Counted from the first letter of the stretch, positions 1 to 11,458 are shown. The stretch: 29,762 nucleotides of DNA from Gracilaria caudata (GCA_030374735.1 JASCIV010000236.1:1-29762), one strand, 5' to 3'. Notes: generated by a model not told the origin, from the letters alone. A program made the numbers and translations.

Positions 1-938
1 AGTGCTCGATGCTTCGTATTCAGCCGTCGCTGAGATTATGCTTCTTAGTCGCGTACTTGATGGAGCCAAGGATTGCAGTGAGACAAGAAATTGATAGCAT
101 GAACCACTCTTGGTAGTGCTACGGAACTGAGAGGTGACCGTTCTTTTTCTTCGACAAAATTCCCCTCGAGCTATTTCGGCGAACTTCTTCTCTTCTACTT
201 TCAGAAAAGACAAGACCAACTGAAATGTAACCACACATACTTTGAATCAGTGTGATTGAACTTTCTAAACATCTCATACCCTCTTCACTGAAAGAATCGC
301 AAATTGTGTTGTTCTCAGATGCAAGTCCGCTGCAAATGCGGTCATGTCCTCCTTGATGTACCTTAGGCACAAACTGGCAGACATTGTTCATGTAAAGTTT
401 GAGATAGACTTTCTCATCCTCCACACTGAGAGTTTTCATCCACATCGCTTTATTGTCTTCCTCTTGTGATAAATTGTTTGCTAGTTCTCGGTACATTGTA
501 GCGTTTAAGTGCTACTGAAACCCGATAGCAACAAAGAAGAACATGATTGGCAAGTCATGGAACCACTGCGGTGTTTCAGTTACAATTTTTGTGAGCCAAC
601 GAATTATAACCGAAACAGTTTTGGAAAACAAGAGAGCTCCCCTTTCTTCATCCTCGCGCAAAAAAATCTCAATTCCACTCACACCACGCCACAGTAGACT
701 TATATTGTTATGAAGAGCTTCTGTAATTCGATTGGATTTAGCTGATCTTGATTTTAAGTTGTTCAACTCGGCTTTGACTTCATTAGACATGGTATTCACA
801 ACATTGATGGATCGATCCCTGAGAACTTGCATCAAATTTTTGCCTTCTGAGAAGATGTTGGTCTTGCATGGTTTTGTGTAAAATGATCTGTGATGGGCCA
901 AGGAACACTTTGGTCAACTCGTCCTGATAGGATTCCAT
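1..938 (-). pseudogene. Family 1 decayed ORF, copy A (unknown protein, cut by window edge)
   Basis: I do not recognise this protein, but it is clearly paralogous to the ORF at 7306-8573. The start is the ATG at 938 (MESYQDEL), matching MERYEDAM in the other copy. Landmarks in order are the identical basic block KSRSAKSNRIT, then a tryptophan-rich stretch (LLWRG, IIRWL, WFHDLP), then HLNATMYREL, KLYM, and GYISVGL followed by SRRE. The extreme left edge matches the other copy's C-terminal part (STRLRSIISA against STRPRAVIAA). The copy is broken: a frameshift lies near 800-840 and an in-frame TAG at 512-514, where copy B reads Arg. The helical Trp/Leu-rich middle loosely recalls Ndc10-like regions of Crypton-related proteins, but that is a weak impression. 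The 3' end lies outside the window. Confidence 0.6.
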
Positions 939-2423
939 TAGGAAAGAGAAGAATCGAAAGAGAGTAGCGCTGTACGAAGATGCGACAGAAGTTTGTAGAA
1001 GCAAAGGAACTTTAGCTGGAGACGGTGAGCACTGTGCTGGGGCGCCATGAACGTTCACAGCCGAAAAGCGTTGTGATCGTAATTTCTGTGTGACTTATTG
1101 CTGTACTGCCGTAGAGAACGTTCACTGCAACACACGGCAATGAACGTGCACGACGGCTACGCAGCACTGTGATGAGACAGCGGTACCGTACGTCCGGACA
1201 TCTACTGACCATGAGCCACACTGCCAAAGTGTACAATCCTCGGCGATGACTACACGCTGCACGCAGGTGCAACTGCCTTTTGCACTGCAGCACCGCGCAC
1301 AGCCGCGCATCACCACAACCGCCGCCTCACCGCCGTTCAGCATCTGCCGCATCTTTTGCTCACGCTTGTGCGTCTTGCCGCCGCCGTTGCTGGCGTGCTG
1401 CATTAAGTAACTATGACGTGCATTAAGACGTGGAGCATTTGGCCTAATTGGCGACAAAGCATCAAGTGGCGTTCTTCTCCATGCGCATGGCATCGCCTCC
1501 CCAGCGCTCTCTGCTCATATGTTGCACACTAATGTGCAACTTTTACTTTGCTTCACCGTCTGCAAGCGGTGCAGAGTAGCGCCAAAGAAGTTTGCTGCTC
1601 TCGACGCTGTGATCTAACACGCCGTTTTGCAAAACGAAAGAGCAGAGCATTAGAATAAGTTTGCAAAGACATGCCACGTCTTAAAGAGCGTGGTTGTGAC
1701 AAGCGCTCCCCCCCTCGGCCAGAGAGTTCATGCAGAAGTGGCCAGTCGCCAAACAAGCCGATACTGAGCTGCAGCGTAATCGCTCTTCCAGTTCGTGCCA
1801 AATCGTTGTGTCTCTACAAGCAACAAACCAACGCGTCTCCGACAATAAAAAAAGCAACAACAAGCGTGTCACGACAGAGAAACCGCGACATGTCGCTTAA
1901 ACAATCTCCGTAAAACTCGCGCGCACTGAATGGTCCTTTCGAGCATCAGAAGCGGTGGTCAGCGACGTGACACTGAAGAGCGGTCAACTATGTGATGGGT
2001 TCATTCGCAATGCAGTGGTTTTTGTCGTGGCTCTGGAGCAAGGTGTACAGAGAAAAGCAAAGGACGTCAACATGGCTGCCGTATGAACTTTGTACATGCC
2101 TGGTTTTATACGCGACGCCTGTTATTTCCCCCCAAAGTGTTGTTACTATTGTTCTAAGCCGTGTTTCAACAATGGTACAACATGTTACCGAGCGCAGTGT
2201 TTTCATTACGCAAGCCCTAGCTAATACCATCACGCCGCGCCAAAAAGCAGCACATCCGCGGCGTGTGCTCCCAAGCGAGTTTTGAAACAGGGTTTGTTTA
2301 CCTAATCGTTTATGCAGATCATTGTGTTTAAGAAGCAGACTTAAACGTAGGAAAAACATTGGTAAACTTAAACACCCATGAATCCGCTCAGGAACCCTTG
2401 TTTTACTGGTTGAAGGCTCGAAG
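939..2423. other. Gene-free stretch between two decayed element genes
   Basis: Composition jumps to GC-rich at about 1010-1900 and then returns to AT-rich. Several overlapping open frames exist on both strands, but none shows a recognisable domain and they contradict one another. The only structure I can support is the cluster of GAACGTTC palindromes at its left end, listed separately. A short poly-C run lies near 1710. Confidence 0.5.
1048..1148. repeat. Cluster of TGAACGTTCA palindromes
   Basis: TGAACGTTCA occurs at 1048-1057, GAACGTTC at 1116-1123, and a degenerate TGAACGTGCA at 1141-1150. The 28 bases at 1098-1125 match 23 of 28 bases at 5716-5743. The same palindrome core builds the tandem array at 11459-11623. 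This suggests a dispersed repeat or a recurring protein-binding site. Its function is unknown. Confidence 0.45.
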
Positions 2424-3161
2424 TTATAGTTCGTTAGTTCTGGACAATTTCAAAACCTCTGTCAAAGACCTTGGAGAACCATTGACGTCATATACTGTAT
2501 GGTACTCTTTCAGAGCACTTTCCCAACGTTCGAATGGTACTTCAGTATAAATGTAGAGTGTGAGTGGAGCAAATTCTGCAACACATCGCACTTAATCTCT
2601 AAATCGCTTAAAGGCATTCTTCTGTCCGCTGTTGTATCAAGCTTTGTCGGAGTACTCTGCCAAAAACCTCGATCTACTCTCTGCATCTTTGAACAAGCGT
2701 AAAGGAAGAATTCCATGTTCCGGAGATCCAAATGTCCATGTGCGTAGAACGTTTTCGATTGTTTTCGAAATTCTCGGAAAATATCCGCAGTTTGCAACTT
2801 TCAGAGGCTTAAAAAGAGGTACTCGAGAGCTTGGACACAAATTTCTATCTTGAACATCTTCAGAGATCGCGGCACGAGTACAATGTGACTCACTTCCGGA
2901 AGCGGAGTCGTCCAAAGAAGCAACACTACGAGAGGAAGACGCCACACTGCTTTTCTTGTTCATGGAGCTTCGAAGTGCTTTGCGCTCGATAATACTTTCC
3001 AGTCTTCTCTTAAGATGATCATAATGGACCTCGTCGTGTGTTTTGTAATAAGACATAACATCGTGAGTCTGGTGTTGAAACTTTGTTATGCGGGAATGCA
3101 GGGAGCTGTTCGCATGAGTCAGAGTATTCCGTTTTATCCGCGATGCAGATGTTTCTTCCAT
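2424..3161 (-). pseudogene. Family 2 decayed ORF, copy C (GCR1_C-like C-terminal region)
   Basis: One reading frame runs from the ATG at 3161 to a TAA at 2424-2426, broken only by an in-frame TGA (2637-2639) and a TAA further on. It is paralogous to the plus-strand copy at 9698-10964: both have a basic helical segment (HLKRRLESIIERK against LLKRRLAVVMERK), then YFPRISKTIENVLRTWTFG with GILPLRL, then a C-terminus ending in LKLSRTNEL. The Tyr, then T-I-x-x-V, then W-x-x-G pattern followed by a P-x-x-L block resembles GCR1_C, a DNA-binding domain known from fungal regulators and some Crypton proteins. That family match is tentative. The middle (about 2800-2990) is a Ser-rich acidic linker. Two stop codons of different type indicate decay rather than recoding. 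Confidence 0.55.
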
Positions 3162-4509
3162 TCTTATTTGAATCGGAACCAGAAAACAAACGCCCGTCCC
3201 ACCTCCCTGGGTTGGGGTACGCGCTCCTTTCCTCTCTATCGAAACTCCAATTGAACAAGCAAATATGCTGCGTTATCACAATAGGAGTGAAGTGTCTTCT
3301 TAAGTATGAATGAAATGGTTGATAGGGCTGGGTCTCGCACAAAACCAAGATCGGACGAAGTGTAGATCTGCGGCGCGAACACACCTATCGTACAAGACAG
3401 ATCCTGAATTTTTGAGGGGTTCGCAGAAGATACATGGTTTTGGTGTTTCGATTTATTTTCTAGCTTTGTGAAATGACGGTGTTCTCTTCAAAATGTCTTC
3501 ATGTATTGGAACCGAATTGAAGCAAAATATGTCCTTTCCATTATTGAGTTCTTTATCTTTGACACCCAAACCCCACCAATTCGGTAAAGGCCATTATTGG
3601 CTTCGAAGAGCACTAATAAACGTTTTTGGTGTTTCTGTCTCCATCAATTTTCATATCGACAGAGAGTCTCTCCAGTCTTTTCTGATTCCATAGTCTGGAG
3701 GAGAGAAAATCGTTGATAAGTGCACACTTCGTATTCAGACTACAGGTTTTTTGTGGAAGACGTCATTACATTTCACGACACATTGTAGTACAAGTTTTGG
3801 AGAATTTCAATACGACAAAAGCTATAATTACCGATATGACGTCAAGAAAAGAAGACTCGATAAGTTTTAAACCACTAAAGATTCACTTAAGCAAGATTAT
3901 CTTCTGCACTATGTAGCAACAGTAGTTTGTGCATCAAAACTTTCTTCTTATAGCAATGCAAATTGGTCCTGTTTGAGGTACTTGCAGGTAAGGAAAGCTC
4001 ATGTTGCGCAAAGAAACATTAGTCAGAAAATTGTTTTTGGTTGACGAGATCAGTTGATTAATTATTGAAAGCGTCTTGAAGCACTTTGCCACTTCATGGA
4101 ACAGTTTGCATGTAACGTTCTTACTTCATTTTTGGCTTATTCTATGAACAGTGTGTTGTCATTATGAGGTTTAAGGAGGTGCTTGTCGGCGTTTTTCTTG
4201 GTCAGAAGAACACGGTAAACAGGTATCTAGTTATCTGAGGTCTTTTTGTATACTAATAAAAATTGTTTCCATTATTCGTACAAATGACCCTTGGTTTGCT
4301 GGCAAACGCACTTCAGAAAGAGGGTCAATTGTTGGATCATGACCCTTCAACAATGGTGTTGAAAACTAGGCGGTGTCCAAACGTGCCTAAGAGGAGTATG
4401 TTGGACCTTCAGTTGAGCTCCAGCATTCGATCTTGGTCACAACGTGGCAACGCTAAGACTACGGAGTGCGGGACACAGAACAAAAAAGTGCCCTTTTTTG
4501 AGGAGGCCT
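3162..4509. other. AT-rich stretch without a supportable gene
   Basis: Short frames on the minus strand at about 3162-3384 may be the divergent N-terminal part of copy C, but there is no start codon or conserved block to prove it. From 3385 onward the open frames are short, AT-driven and unlike any family I know. I see no inverted repeats or tandem arrays here. Confidence 0.4.
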
Positions 4510-5029
4510 TTAGTTAGTAGCAACCTGAATCAGTAGCCGGTTTGGCTTGCAGGTTGTCACGCATTGTGACTGATAGGTTGTGCAAGCCATGTATGCTGAC
4601 TCGTAAGAGACCCCTCTGCCTGAAGTTATTGTGGCTAATAATCTAGTATTATCTACCTCATTGTTTTCAACCCTTCCCAACTCGTTTCCGGCAGCGACGA
4701 TGACTCTATACCCTCTACGCTGTTCGTGGCGCTGTGCACGCCAAAGAGGATCAGCGAGACGCGACGGCTTGCACCGCGATGGCGTCCCGGCTGTTGGTGG
4801 GCGCGGAGGGCGCACAATAAACGCTACTGCTCCCAGATCTGCTACCATGTCGTGCTGCGCGTGAACACGCTGGCTTCCGCTGTGTGCGACATGGTAAAGC
4901 AGATGCTGCAAGACGGTGCATCTGCTGCAGCGAATAGCTGCGCGAGTCGTTCGGCTCGATAAGCGCGGACAAAAGCGAACCCTATTGGTCACTCAAGCTG
5001 GTGTCGGAAGAATCCATGGCGCGCGCAGC

Positions 5030-5490
5030 GCCTGCTACGACGCTAGGGTGGCGCTCGACGTAAATGTGGAGGACGGCGCGGCGCTGCGCAAGTGGAGCAC
5101 GCCGCGCAGGGCGCTGGTGGGTAATGCGGCCAACGGCTCAAACAGTGTCCGACAAGACGACGACGCGCGACAAAGGAAAGCTGCGCACAAGGACGCAAAG
5201 CTGCGTGCGAGCAAGCGCGCGTGGCCGCGCCCGCTGCGCCCGCTGCGCAACGCCACGATGGTACTCGACGTGTATGTGCACCGCGTGCACTACGGCGCTC
5301 ACTGCGCAAGTACAGCATGCCGCGCGGGGCGGTTGTGGGTAATGCGGATCTGCACGCGAGCGAGCGTGCCTGGCAGCGCCCGCTGCACCTGCTACAGCAC
5401 GCCACTATGGCGCTCGACCTTCATGTGCACCGCGTTGACTACGACGCGTCACTGCGCAAATAGAGCACGCCGCAAGATAGCGCAGGGCTT
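5030..5490. repeat. Diverged internal repeats, about three units
   Basis: Three blocks share the order: a variant of (c)tcgac.t..atgtg, then ctgcgcaa, then agcacgccgc or a variant. They begin near 5051, 5261 and 5410, so unit spacing is irregular (about 210 and 150 bases). The first two blocks also share tgggtaatgcgg (near 5118 and 5335). A spacer rich in gcgcgaca and ctgcg separates units one and two. These look like old duplications inside the GC-rich island. Confidence 0.4.
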
Positions 5491-5884
5491 GTGCCTGGCG
5501 GTGGAGGACGCGGTGATGCCGGATACGCAGCTGCGCGTGATCCGGCATCGCGACGAAGGACACCTGGAGGCGTTCAATTCTACAAACGGTACCAAGAACA
5601 TCTCTGGCGCTGCCGCTTTGATTATCATCGTGAAGCGTGGTTTCGTTCCCATGCACCTCAAGTTCATATGTCATCGTCATCATATTACAAATGTGCAGCA
5701 TTCAGTCAACGTTAACTGCTGTACCGGCGCAGTGAACGTTCACCACCGTCGTACTGAACTGAGAGTTCACAGAACCAGAAACTGCTCCTTGCTGTACGTG
5801 TGTGCTACGCGGGCAGCGATGGCCCGTGTGAGGAAAATGATGAACAGCAGTCTCACCGAGAGTCATGCCGCCGGCTCACAGCTT

Positions 5885-5965
5885 CACGCCCATCAGGCGC
5901 AGAGCTCCACGTCCATTAGGCGCACAGCTCCGCGTCCATCAGGCGCACAGCTCCGCGTCCATCAG
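5885..5965. repeat. 23-bp tandem repeat, about 3.5 copies
   Basis: The unit is close to cgcgtccatcaggcgcacag plus ctc. Copies start at 5885, 5908, 5931 and 5954 (the last partial), differing by one to three bases. Because 23 is not a multiple of 3, the repeat shifts the reading frame at each unit, which argues against a protein-coding role. Confidence 0.85.
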
Positions 5966-6664
5966 CAGGGTGCCTAGCTCCACCGCGCGTTTGCGCGCTC
6001 GTAGTCTCACGCGCTTCAGTTGCGTGCAGGTACTCGCTGGATACCGCCCCCCGCCGCCGCCAAGATGAAGCGCGCGCGTCCCGTCAACGACTACAGCACA
6101 CGATGCGCAAAGACCAAGCCACTCATGGCCGCACGAATGTCTCGCGACCGCCGTGCACATCTGCGAAATCGCCGTGGTACTACGTCTGATTTGTGTCCGC
6201 GCGCATCTTCTTGGTCTCGTCAATGTGGCAAGCTTTGGGCCAGCAAGCTATTCGCTCGTTCTCTTAAAAGTGCATCAGGTACAGTGGCAGCGAGCGCAGA
6301 TCGAAACCGCCCTAAGCGTTTAATCGTGCACGCCGACGGTATGCTCGTAAATGCATACCGCGCATGCTCGCTGATGTGCACAAAACGCAGTTTGCGGCGC
6401 CTTTTCGACTCGTGCCCGCTAACCACACCAGGCAACATCAGCTGCCGCTCGGAGTTCTGCTGCTGCCTCGCTTCCGCGAGCGGCTACAGCTTCCCGTCGC
6501 CCACGTTGTCATCGATGTCGACTATGCTGCCGGTCGCATTGCTCGCGCGCTCAGTTGGTCCATTGGGCGAAGATGAGGCAAAGCTCGTGATTGTTGATGA
6601 ACGCGTCGCGGACGGCTTTCTAGTGCAGGAGAATTCGGTCTCAATCTTCCCCGCCATATCTTAA

Positions 6665-7305
6665 TTGGGCGCTGCATCAGCTGTAGGACAGCGCTGTGCG
6701 GACGTGCGGCACGTAATCGTCTTAGAGGGAATGGACTCGAAGTTCTGAGGCGGCAGGGTGCGAACGCGACTGGTTCCGATGCGATTTGGCAGCGAGCGTG
6801 AAAGAAAACTACGATGACCTGGAAGAAGAAAAGAACTTCTTAGAGCGATGGTGCGAATGAGTGCGATGCAGTAAAGCCGACTTCAGTACAAAAACGCAGA
6901 AAGCTTGGACTGCTGGGAAGAAGTGCTTGTGACAAGCGCATAATGAAATTTCAAGAATCAACAGATTTGCACGGTTTCGTTGTTAAGCTCTGTCTTCGGG
7001 TAATCCGAAGTATCGCTCACGTGTGCATGAGTGTCTTTCGCCTCAAATTTGATTGAAAGTCCAATGCCTTCTGTCAATGCGAGCTCTAATCCACGCAACT
7101 GCCGCCGCACCTCACCCGGTGTCGTTCAGTGGAGAGAGTGTAGGCTTGAATTGGGAAGCGGCGTTTTAGTAACATCTGACACACTCTCAAGAACAGTTTA
7201 AAGAAGGTTCTCCACGTGCAATTGAGAAGATGGGGCAGAGACGACGGCGCTCATGAAATGGCAACGGATGAAGACCGAAAGAGAGAGTAGCTTTCAGAGC
7301 CAAAG
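6665..7305. other. Intergenic stretch downstream of copy B
   Basis: I see no open frame of useful length, no tandem repeat and no clear inverted repeat between the GC-rich island and the stop codon of the family 1 copy B gene. Confidence 0.5.
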
Positions 7306-8573
7306 CTATTGAGTGGCTTTACTGTTCATGTGAAAGACGGAAGTGAAGAAATCGTCATAGGCTTTGAGATCATCGGAGAAAAGAAGCTCTAACGACATCG
7401 GAGCGAAGTAAATGTTACTGAGTTCGTCCTTGAAAAGTGAAAATGAATCAGTCGTCATTAACAAATCGACACCACTGCGACTAGTCGGCTCCATGTTATG
7501 TTTGTGGACCACTTTCGCGAACGCTTTTGCAGTAGACGACTCCACCACTTCGCGAAATCTAGAAACATCTTCAAATACCCTCGGCTCCGGAAGATGAAAT
7601 GAATTAAGGCTGGAAGGCTCGTAGTCGAGAGTAGCTGCAATAACGGCCCTCGGTCGTGTACTTAAAGGACATAGATTACGCAAGTCATCCAAAAACGGAA
7701 AACATTAGCCTCGTTCTTCCATGAGTTGTGACTGAGTGGTAACTACTCTTTTCTTCTTGCAGAACCCCCCCCGCCGGGAATATTTCGACGTCCTCTAATT
7801 CGGTCCATATCTGCAATATTATTTCACGTCGGCTGTGAGACATTGAAAGTCCGAATGGAATATAACCAGACATATCCTGAAGCAGACGTAGACATTGCTG
7901 CATACATTTCTTCCCATCATCTGCACAAGATTCACATACTTTGGCGTTGTTAGAGGCATGTGGATTAAGAAGGCGATCAAACCCTGCTGATGTGTTTTCG
8001 GAAGATGAAACTCAATACATGACATGTAAAGCTTCACAAATTTGCGTTCGTCTTCGAAGCTGAGATTCTTAATCCAGAGTGGTTTCTGATTTTGGATCAG
8101 AGGATGTATTGCAGACCAACTCTCTATACATCGTCGCCTTCAGGTGCCGCTGTACGCCAATGGCAAGAAAAAGGCCATCACCGGCAAGTCGTGCATCCAC
8201 TGCTCACTCTCATCAATAAACTTCAACAGCCATCTAATTAAGACCGCAATGGTCTTTGCAAATAATTCAGCACTCTGTCTCTCCTCTTCTTGATAGTGTG
8301 TCTCTAATCCCCGCAATCCATGCCAAAGTAAACCGACGTTTTTGTCAAGTGCTGTGGTAATACGATTAGATTTAGCACTGCGTGATTTGCGGATTTGACC
8401 TCATCTTGAACGGCCTGAGGCATGGAGCTAACCATTAAAACGGCGTGGGAACGCAAGCATTGCAAGAGTTTGGTACTGTCTCCCGGGAGGTTGTGTTGAA
8501 GAAGTTTTCGATGGAGATCTCTAATAGAAATTACAAGGTAGATACCTTGCATGGCGTCTTCATATCTTTCCAT
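7306..8573 (-). pseudogene. Family 1 decayed ORF, copy B (unknown protein, near full length)
   Basis: This is the fuller copy of family 1, about 420 codons from the ATG at 8573 to the stop at 7306. Read across frames it aligns with 1-938: MERYEDAM; LHRKLLQ; the block KSRSAKSNRIT (near 8380, identical in both copies); LLWHG; LIRWL; WMHDLPVM; GVQRHLKATMYREL; NLSFEDERKFVKLYM; PKTHQQG; MSGYIPFGL followed by SHSRRE; then CPLSTRPRAVIAATLDYE and an acidic C-terminus ending in FHMNSKATQ. At least four frameshifts interrupt it (near 8392, 8175, 8100 and 7900), and a run of C at about 7765-7772 marks another likely slip. Function is unknown. The basic block could contact nucleic acid or act in nuclear import, which is inference. 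Breaks fall at different places from copy A, so the two decayed independently. Confidence 0.6.
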
Positions 8574-9697
8574 GTTGCAAAAGGTCAGGCTGCGGGCTGC
8601 GCTGCACGACGATAACCTTCTTTGTGCGACCATCCAGCACATGCAGTGTGGCGTCCGTGGTGAGATCCCACACACGTCACCGGCGTGCCTCGCACCACGT
8701 CGTGCCCTGTACCACGTCGTTTGGCATGTCGATGGCTTTCACTATGTCGATGAACACGCTGGAAGCTGATTTCCTGCCCACTAGGTTGGTTGCCAGCTCG
8801 TCCAATCTCCTGCACGAAATGGACACGTCCACGGGTGTCGATTTTTGCATGCTTTCGACGAGCATGAGCTCGAGCAGCACGCGTAGTAGAACTTTGTCGG
8901 GCGGGTCTAGGAGCTACACTATGCCGACTGGGCCACGGCCGCGGAAAGACACGGGGAGCTTGACCGTCATGCGGATGGCGTTCCGTACAACCGTGGACAA
9001 ATGAACGATGAACGAGCGATTACAAAAGAGAAAGAAGAGGGTTATTTTACCCTTCCCACCTCCAGAATTACCATCATGATGACGCGGTGAGATGAAAATG
9101 GTGCGAAGGTGCCAAAGGTACCACGGTACCGTCGCACACGGATACTCAGTAAACTTGGCATCAGTTTGGCGACAAGATTCTGGCACATTCAGCAAAACTT
9201 GAAATTTTCTGCCATAACGTAATCATTTTTACATCGGGGTAGATATGTATCATTCACCGTCGTTAAACCGAAAATGCTCAATGCATGCGACGTCCGCTGT
9301 CTGCGTTGATGGCCATTTTGAAGTGCATTCTTTGCATTTTCAATGTCAACTGCTTCTTTTGGCAAATCGATTGCCTTGCACTTCATCAGATGAGTGCAAC
9401 TTAAAGATAAATGGTTTTATCTCTTGTTAGGTCTAATCCATCGGGAGCATCGTCTAAAAGAAGTGTGATGATTGGAGAATTAAACACAGTCGTTCAAATG
9501 TTGAGCTCGAGCTTTCTCAATAAAATAGTTGAAAACCTTCGACTCGTAGAGGTTTACACTTTCCCATTTCCCGGGTCTTCTGTGAGCCTTTTTCCATTGT
9601 TCAAGAGATCTTTGCATCAACTCGTCTTGACGCTTTTTTTCTCACTGCCCTCGCTACTCATCTTTACCGCATTATATGTTCGTGATCTTGGGTATAG
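8574..9697. other. Mixed stretch: GC-rich coding-like fragment, then AT-rich filler
   Basis: On the minus strand at about 8677-8990 an open frame with one stop reads like protein (KLPVSFRGRGPVGIV, then LLDPPDKVLLRVLLELMLVE, then LDELATNLVGRKSASSVFID) and ends just upstream of copy B. I do not recognise it. From 9000 to 9697 the sequence is AT-rich with only short frames. Two 13-bp neighbourhoods (near 9325 and 10039) share the string ctttgcatttt, which may be chance. Confidence 0.35.
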
Positions 9698-10964
9698 ATG
9701 CTTCCCACTCTAGCTCGGCAAGAAGCGCCAGTTGGTAGGAATGGAACGGCTGGAGTCCAGCAAGCAATACAAGGCGGTGGAACAGGTACAGGTTTCACTG
9801 TTCCGATCCAAATGAGATTGGAAAGCACAACTGCCGCTGAAATCTGTGGGGAGATTACACGATCGGCACAGCAATCAATCGAAAACCGCCGAAAAAAACT
9901 CCAGAATGATCAGTTTACGGAGCTGTATGAGGAACAGGGGCGTACGCATTTCAAACTTTTGAAACGAAGACTGGCGGTCGTCATGGAGAGAAAGAAGATG
10001 AAAGGAAACTTCTCGAACATTTCACCCTAGAAGAAATCTTTGCATTTTGCGGAGTGCAACTGGAGTGCATTTTTTGAGCTCGTTGACATCCATATGCATT
10101 CACGGTGCTCGCCATGCGTCCACCAAATGGACACCCTTGGCACTCGAAATTACAATTTTTTCAATTTTCGGATGTCGCGCGGAGTGCGCGTGGAGTGTGC
10201 GCGCATTCGAAGAGGTTCGAATGGAGCTCAGATGGAGTGCAAAGTGTATCTTTGACCCTCCAGTGGCATTCCACTCGCTATCGGAGTTGCTTCCAATTGG
10301 ACACCTTGAAATTAGGGCGGAAATGAAGATAATTACCCTTCTGTTTGCACTCAAATTGAGTTCCGTGTATCATCCACTGGCGCTATCTGCTGTCCTTTTG
10401 CACTCCCATATTTCCAATAATTTCTTCTGGGGTCAGAGCGTAATAAGTTATCAATTTGTGGTGATACAATCCCTTGAACTGGGAAAGATCGTTTCCCATC
10501 AGTGGAAGGGAACTTTCCTCCTTCTAGAAAAGGATCAAACACACAAAAACAGAAAGCAAAAAGTCAAAAAACCATCATCGGCACAAAAAGTGAGGTGAAC
10601 AATCGTTACGTCCCAGGATTACCACAAACAATCGAGCAAGTCATTCAAATTTGGAGTTTCGGAGTGCCCAAACAAGGAATTGTGCCTCTTCGTCTTCTGA
10701 ATGATGCAAAGAACAGATCAAAGGTACTAGTGGGTTACACAAATAACTTATGGGGCAATTTTGGTCAAAAATGCATACAAAAGGTTCAGGACACTGATAT
10801 TCTGCGTTTCTGAATTTGATTCGGTTCTATTCGACGTATAAAAGGAACATAACGCCAATGATTGGGCAGAGGCACTGAAAGGATATCATGAAATGTGTGA
10901 TCTGGAAGACAAGCCGAGGCCGCTCACGTCTGTGATTAAACTCTACAGAATGAACAAATTGTAG
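9698..10964 (+). pseudogene. Family 2 decayed ORF, copy D (GCR1_C-like), split by an insertion
   Basis: The ATG at 9698 opens a frame reading through IENRRKKLQNDQFTELYEEQ and LLKRRLAVVMERKK before a TAG at 10028. The frame resumes about 470 bases later with NRYVPGLPQTIEQVIQIWSFG, PKQGIVPLRLLNDAK and GQK. A frameshift near 10800 and an in-frame TAA at 10839-10841 follow, then a C-terminus ending KLYRMNKL at the TAG at 10962-10964. Every block has a counterpart in copy C. The T-I-x-x-V, W-x-x-G, P-L-R-L pattern resembles GCR1_C. A roughly 400-bp inverted-repeat element at 10029-10428 separates the two halves. The gene lies about 800 bases upstream of, and in the same direction as, the tyrosine recombinase gene. 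Confidence 0.55.
10029..10428. mobile_element. MITE-like inverted-repeat element inserted in copy D
   Basis: The left end reads AGAAGAAAT, 13 bases, then GGAGTGCAA. The reverse complement of the right end reads AGAAGAAAT, 13 different bases, then GGAGTGCAA, so conserved blocks sit at identical spacing. Outside them ACCC also matches on both sides, so the true ends may be 5 bases further out (10024 and 10433). Inside, the motif GGAGTGCA recurs several times in both orientations, as in subterminal arrays of hAT-type MITEs. No coding capacity is visible. I could not find a convincing target-site duplication, so the superfamily is open. Confidence 0.5.
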
Positions 10965-11458
10965 CTCAGCATAATACACTAGTTAAAACAAGGTAGAAGT
11001 TTCAGAAGTTTCCGAGCAGATCTTTCACAGATTATATGGCAAAATTTTAAGTGGTAAAAATTTTGAGCGCAGAATGTAATTCTTCTTGATAGTCGGGTCC
11101 ACAGCGATACCAGCTCAAGGGAATTCTCACATAGACACAGTTGGAACTCTGAACAGCTGTTTTGACCAAAACGAAAGAAAGCCCGCACGGGAGTGGAACT
11201 AGGATGTGACTAATTTCGATTTGCTTCTGACCACGACTACTGGCAATCTTTGCGGGCCTTGACCATGTAGAAATCTTGTGCTACTCTACATCCATCAAGA
11301 TCCAAAGACATAGCAATGCGATGCGATCTCATCTCACGTGGGATTGGCATACCACTTAGAGCAGTTCGCTACTATCAGTGTCTGTCGATGTGTCATTTGT
11401 GAGCGCTCCTTTCCTGTAAAATGTGTAATGGATGGTTATCACCAGCGCTAGCTGTAAA
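10965..11458. other. Spacer between copy D and the palindromic array
   Basis: AT-rich, with no supportable frame, TIR or tandem repeat. It may be the 5' non-coding part of the element carrying the recombinase gene, but nothing in it proves that. Confidence 0.4.

Larger units (their letters stand above)
4510..6664. other. GC-rich island, no readable gene
   Basis: This block is strongly GC-rich against its AT-rich flanks and therefore has long stop-free frames on both strands, including a 353-codon frame at 4916-5977. The translations are dominated by Arg, Ala, Cys and His, switch register across internal repeats, and show no domain. I read it as an old repetitive insertion rather than a gene. 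It contains the diverged repeats at 5030-5490, a palindrome block at 5716-5743, and the 23-bp tandem repeat at 5885-5965. Confidence 0.45.

Noticed and set aside
4916..5977. A 353-codon gene
   Set aside because: Arg/Ala/Cys/His-dominated text that crosses out-of-phase repeats (23-bp units); no domain; competing frames on both strands.
1..10964. Reassigned stop codons as the reason for in-frame stops in families 1 and 2
   Set aside because: TAG, TGA and TAA all occur, at positions not shared between copies, and frameshifts accompany them. The intact genes at 24816-26234 and 26940-28979 use normal stops.
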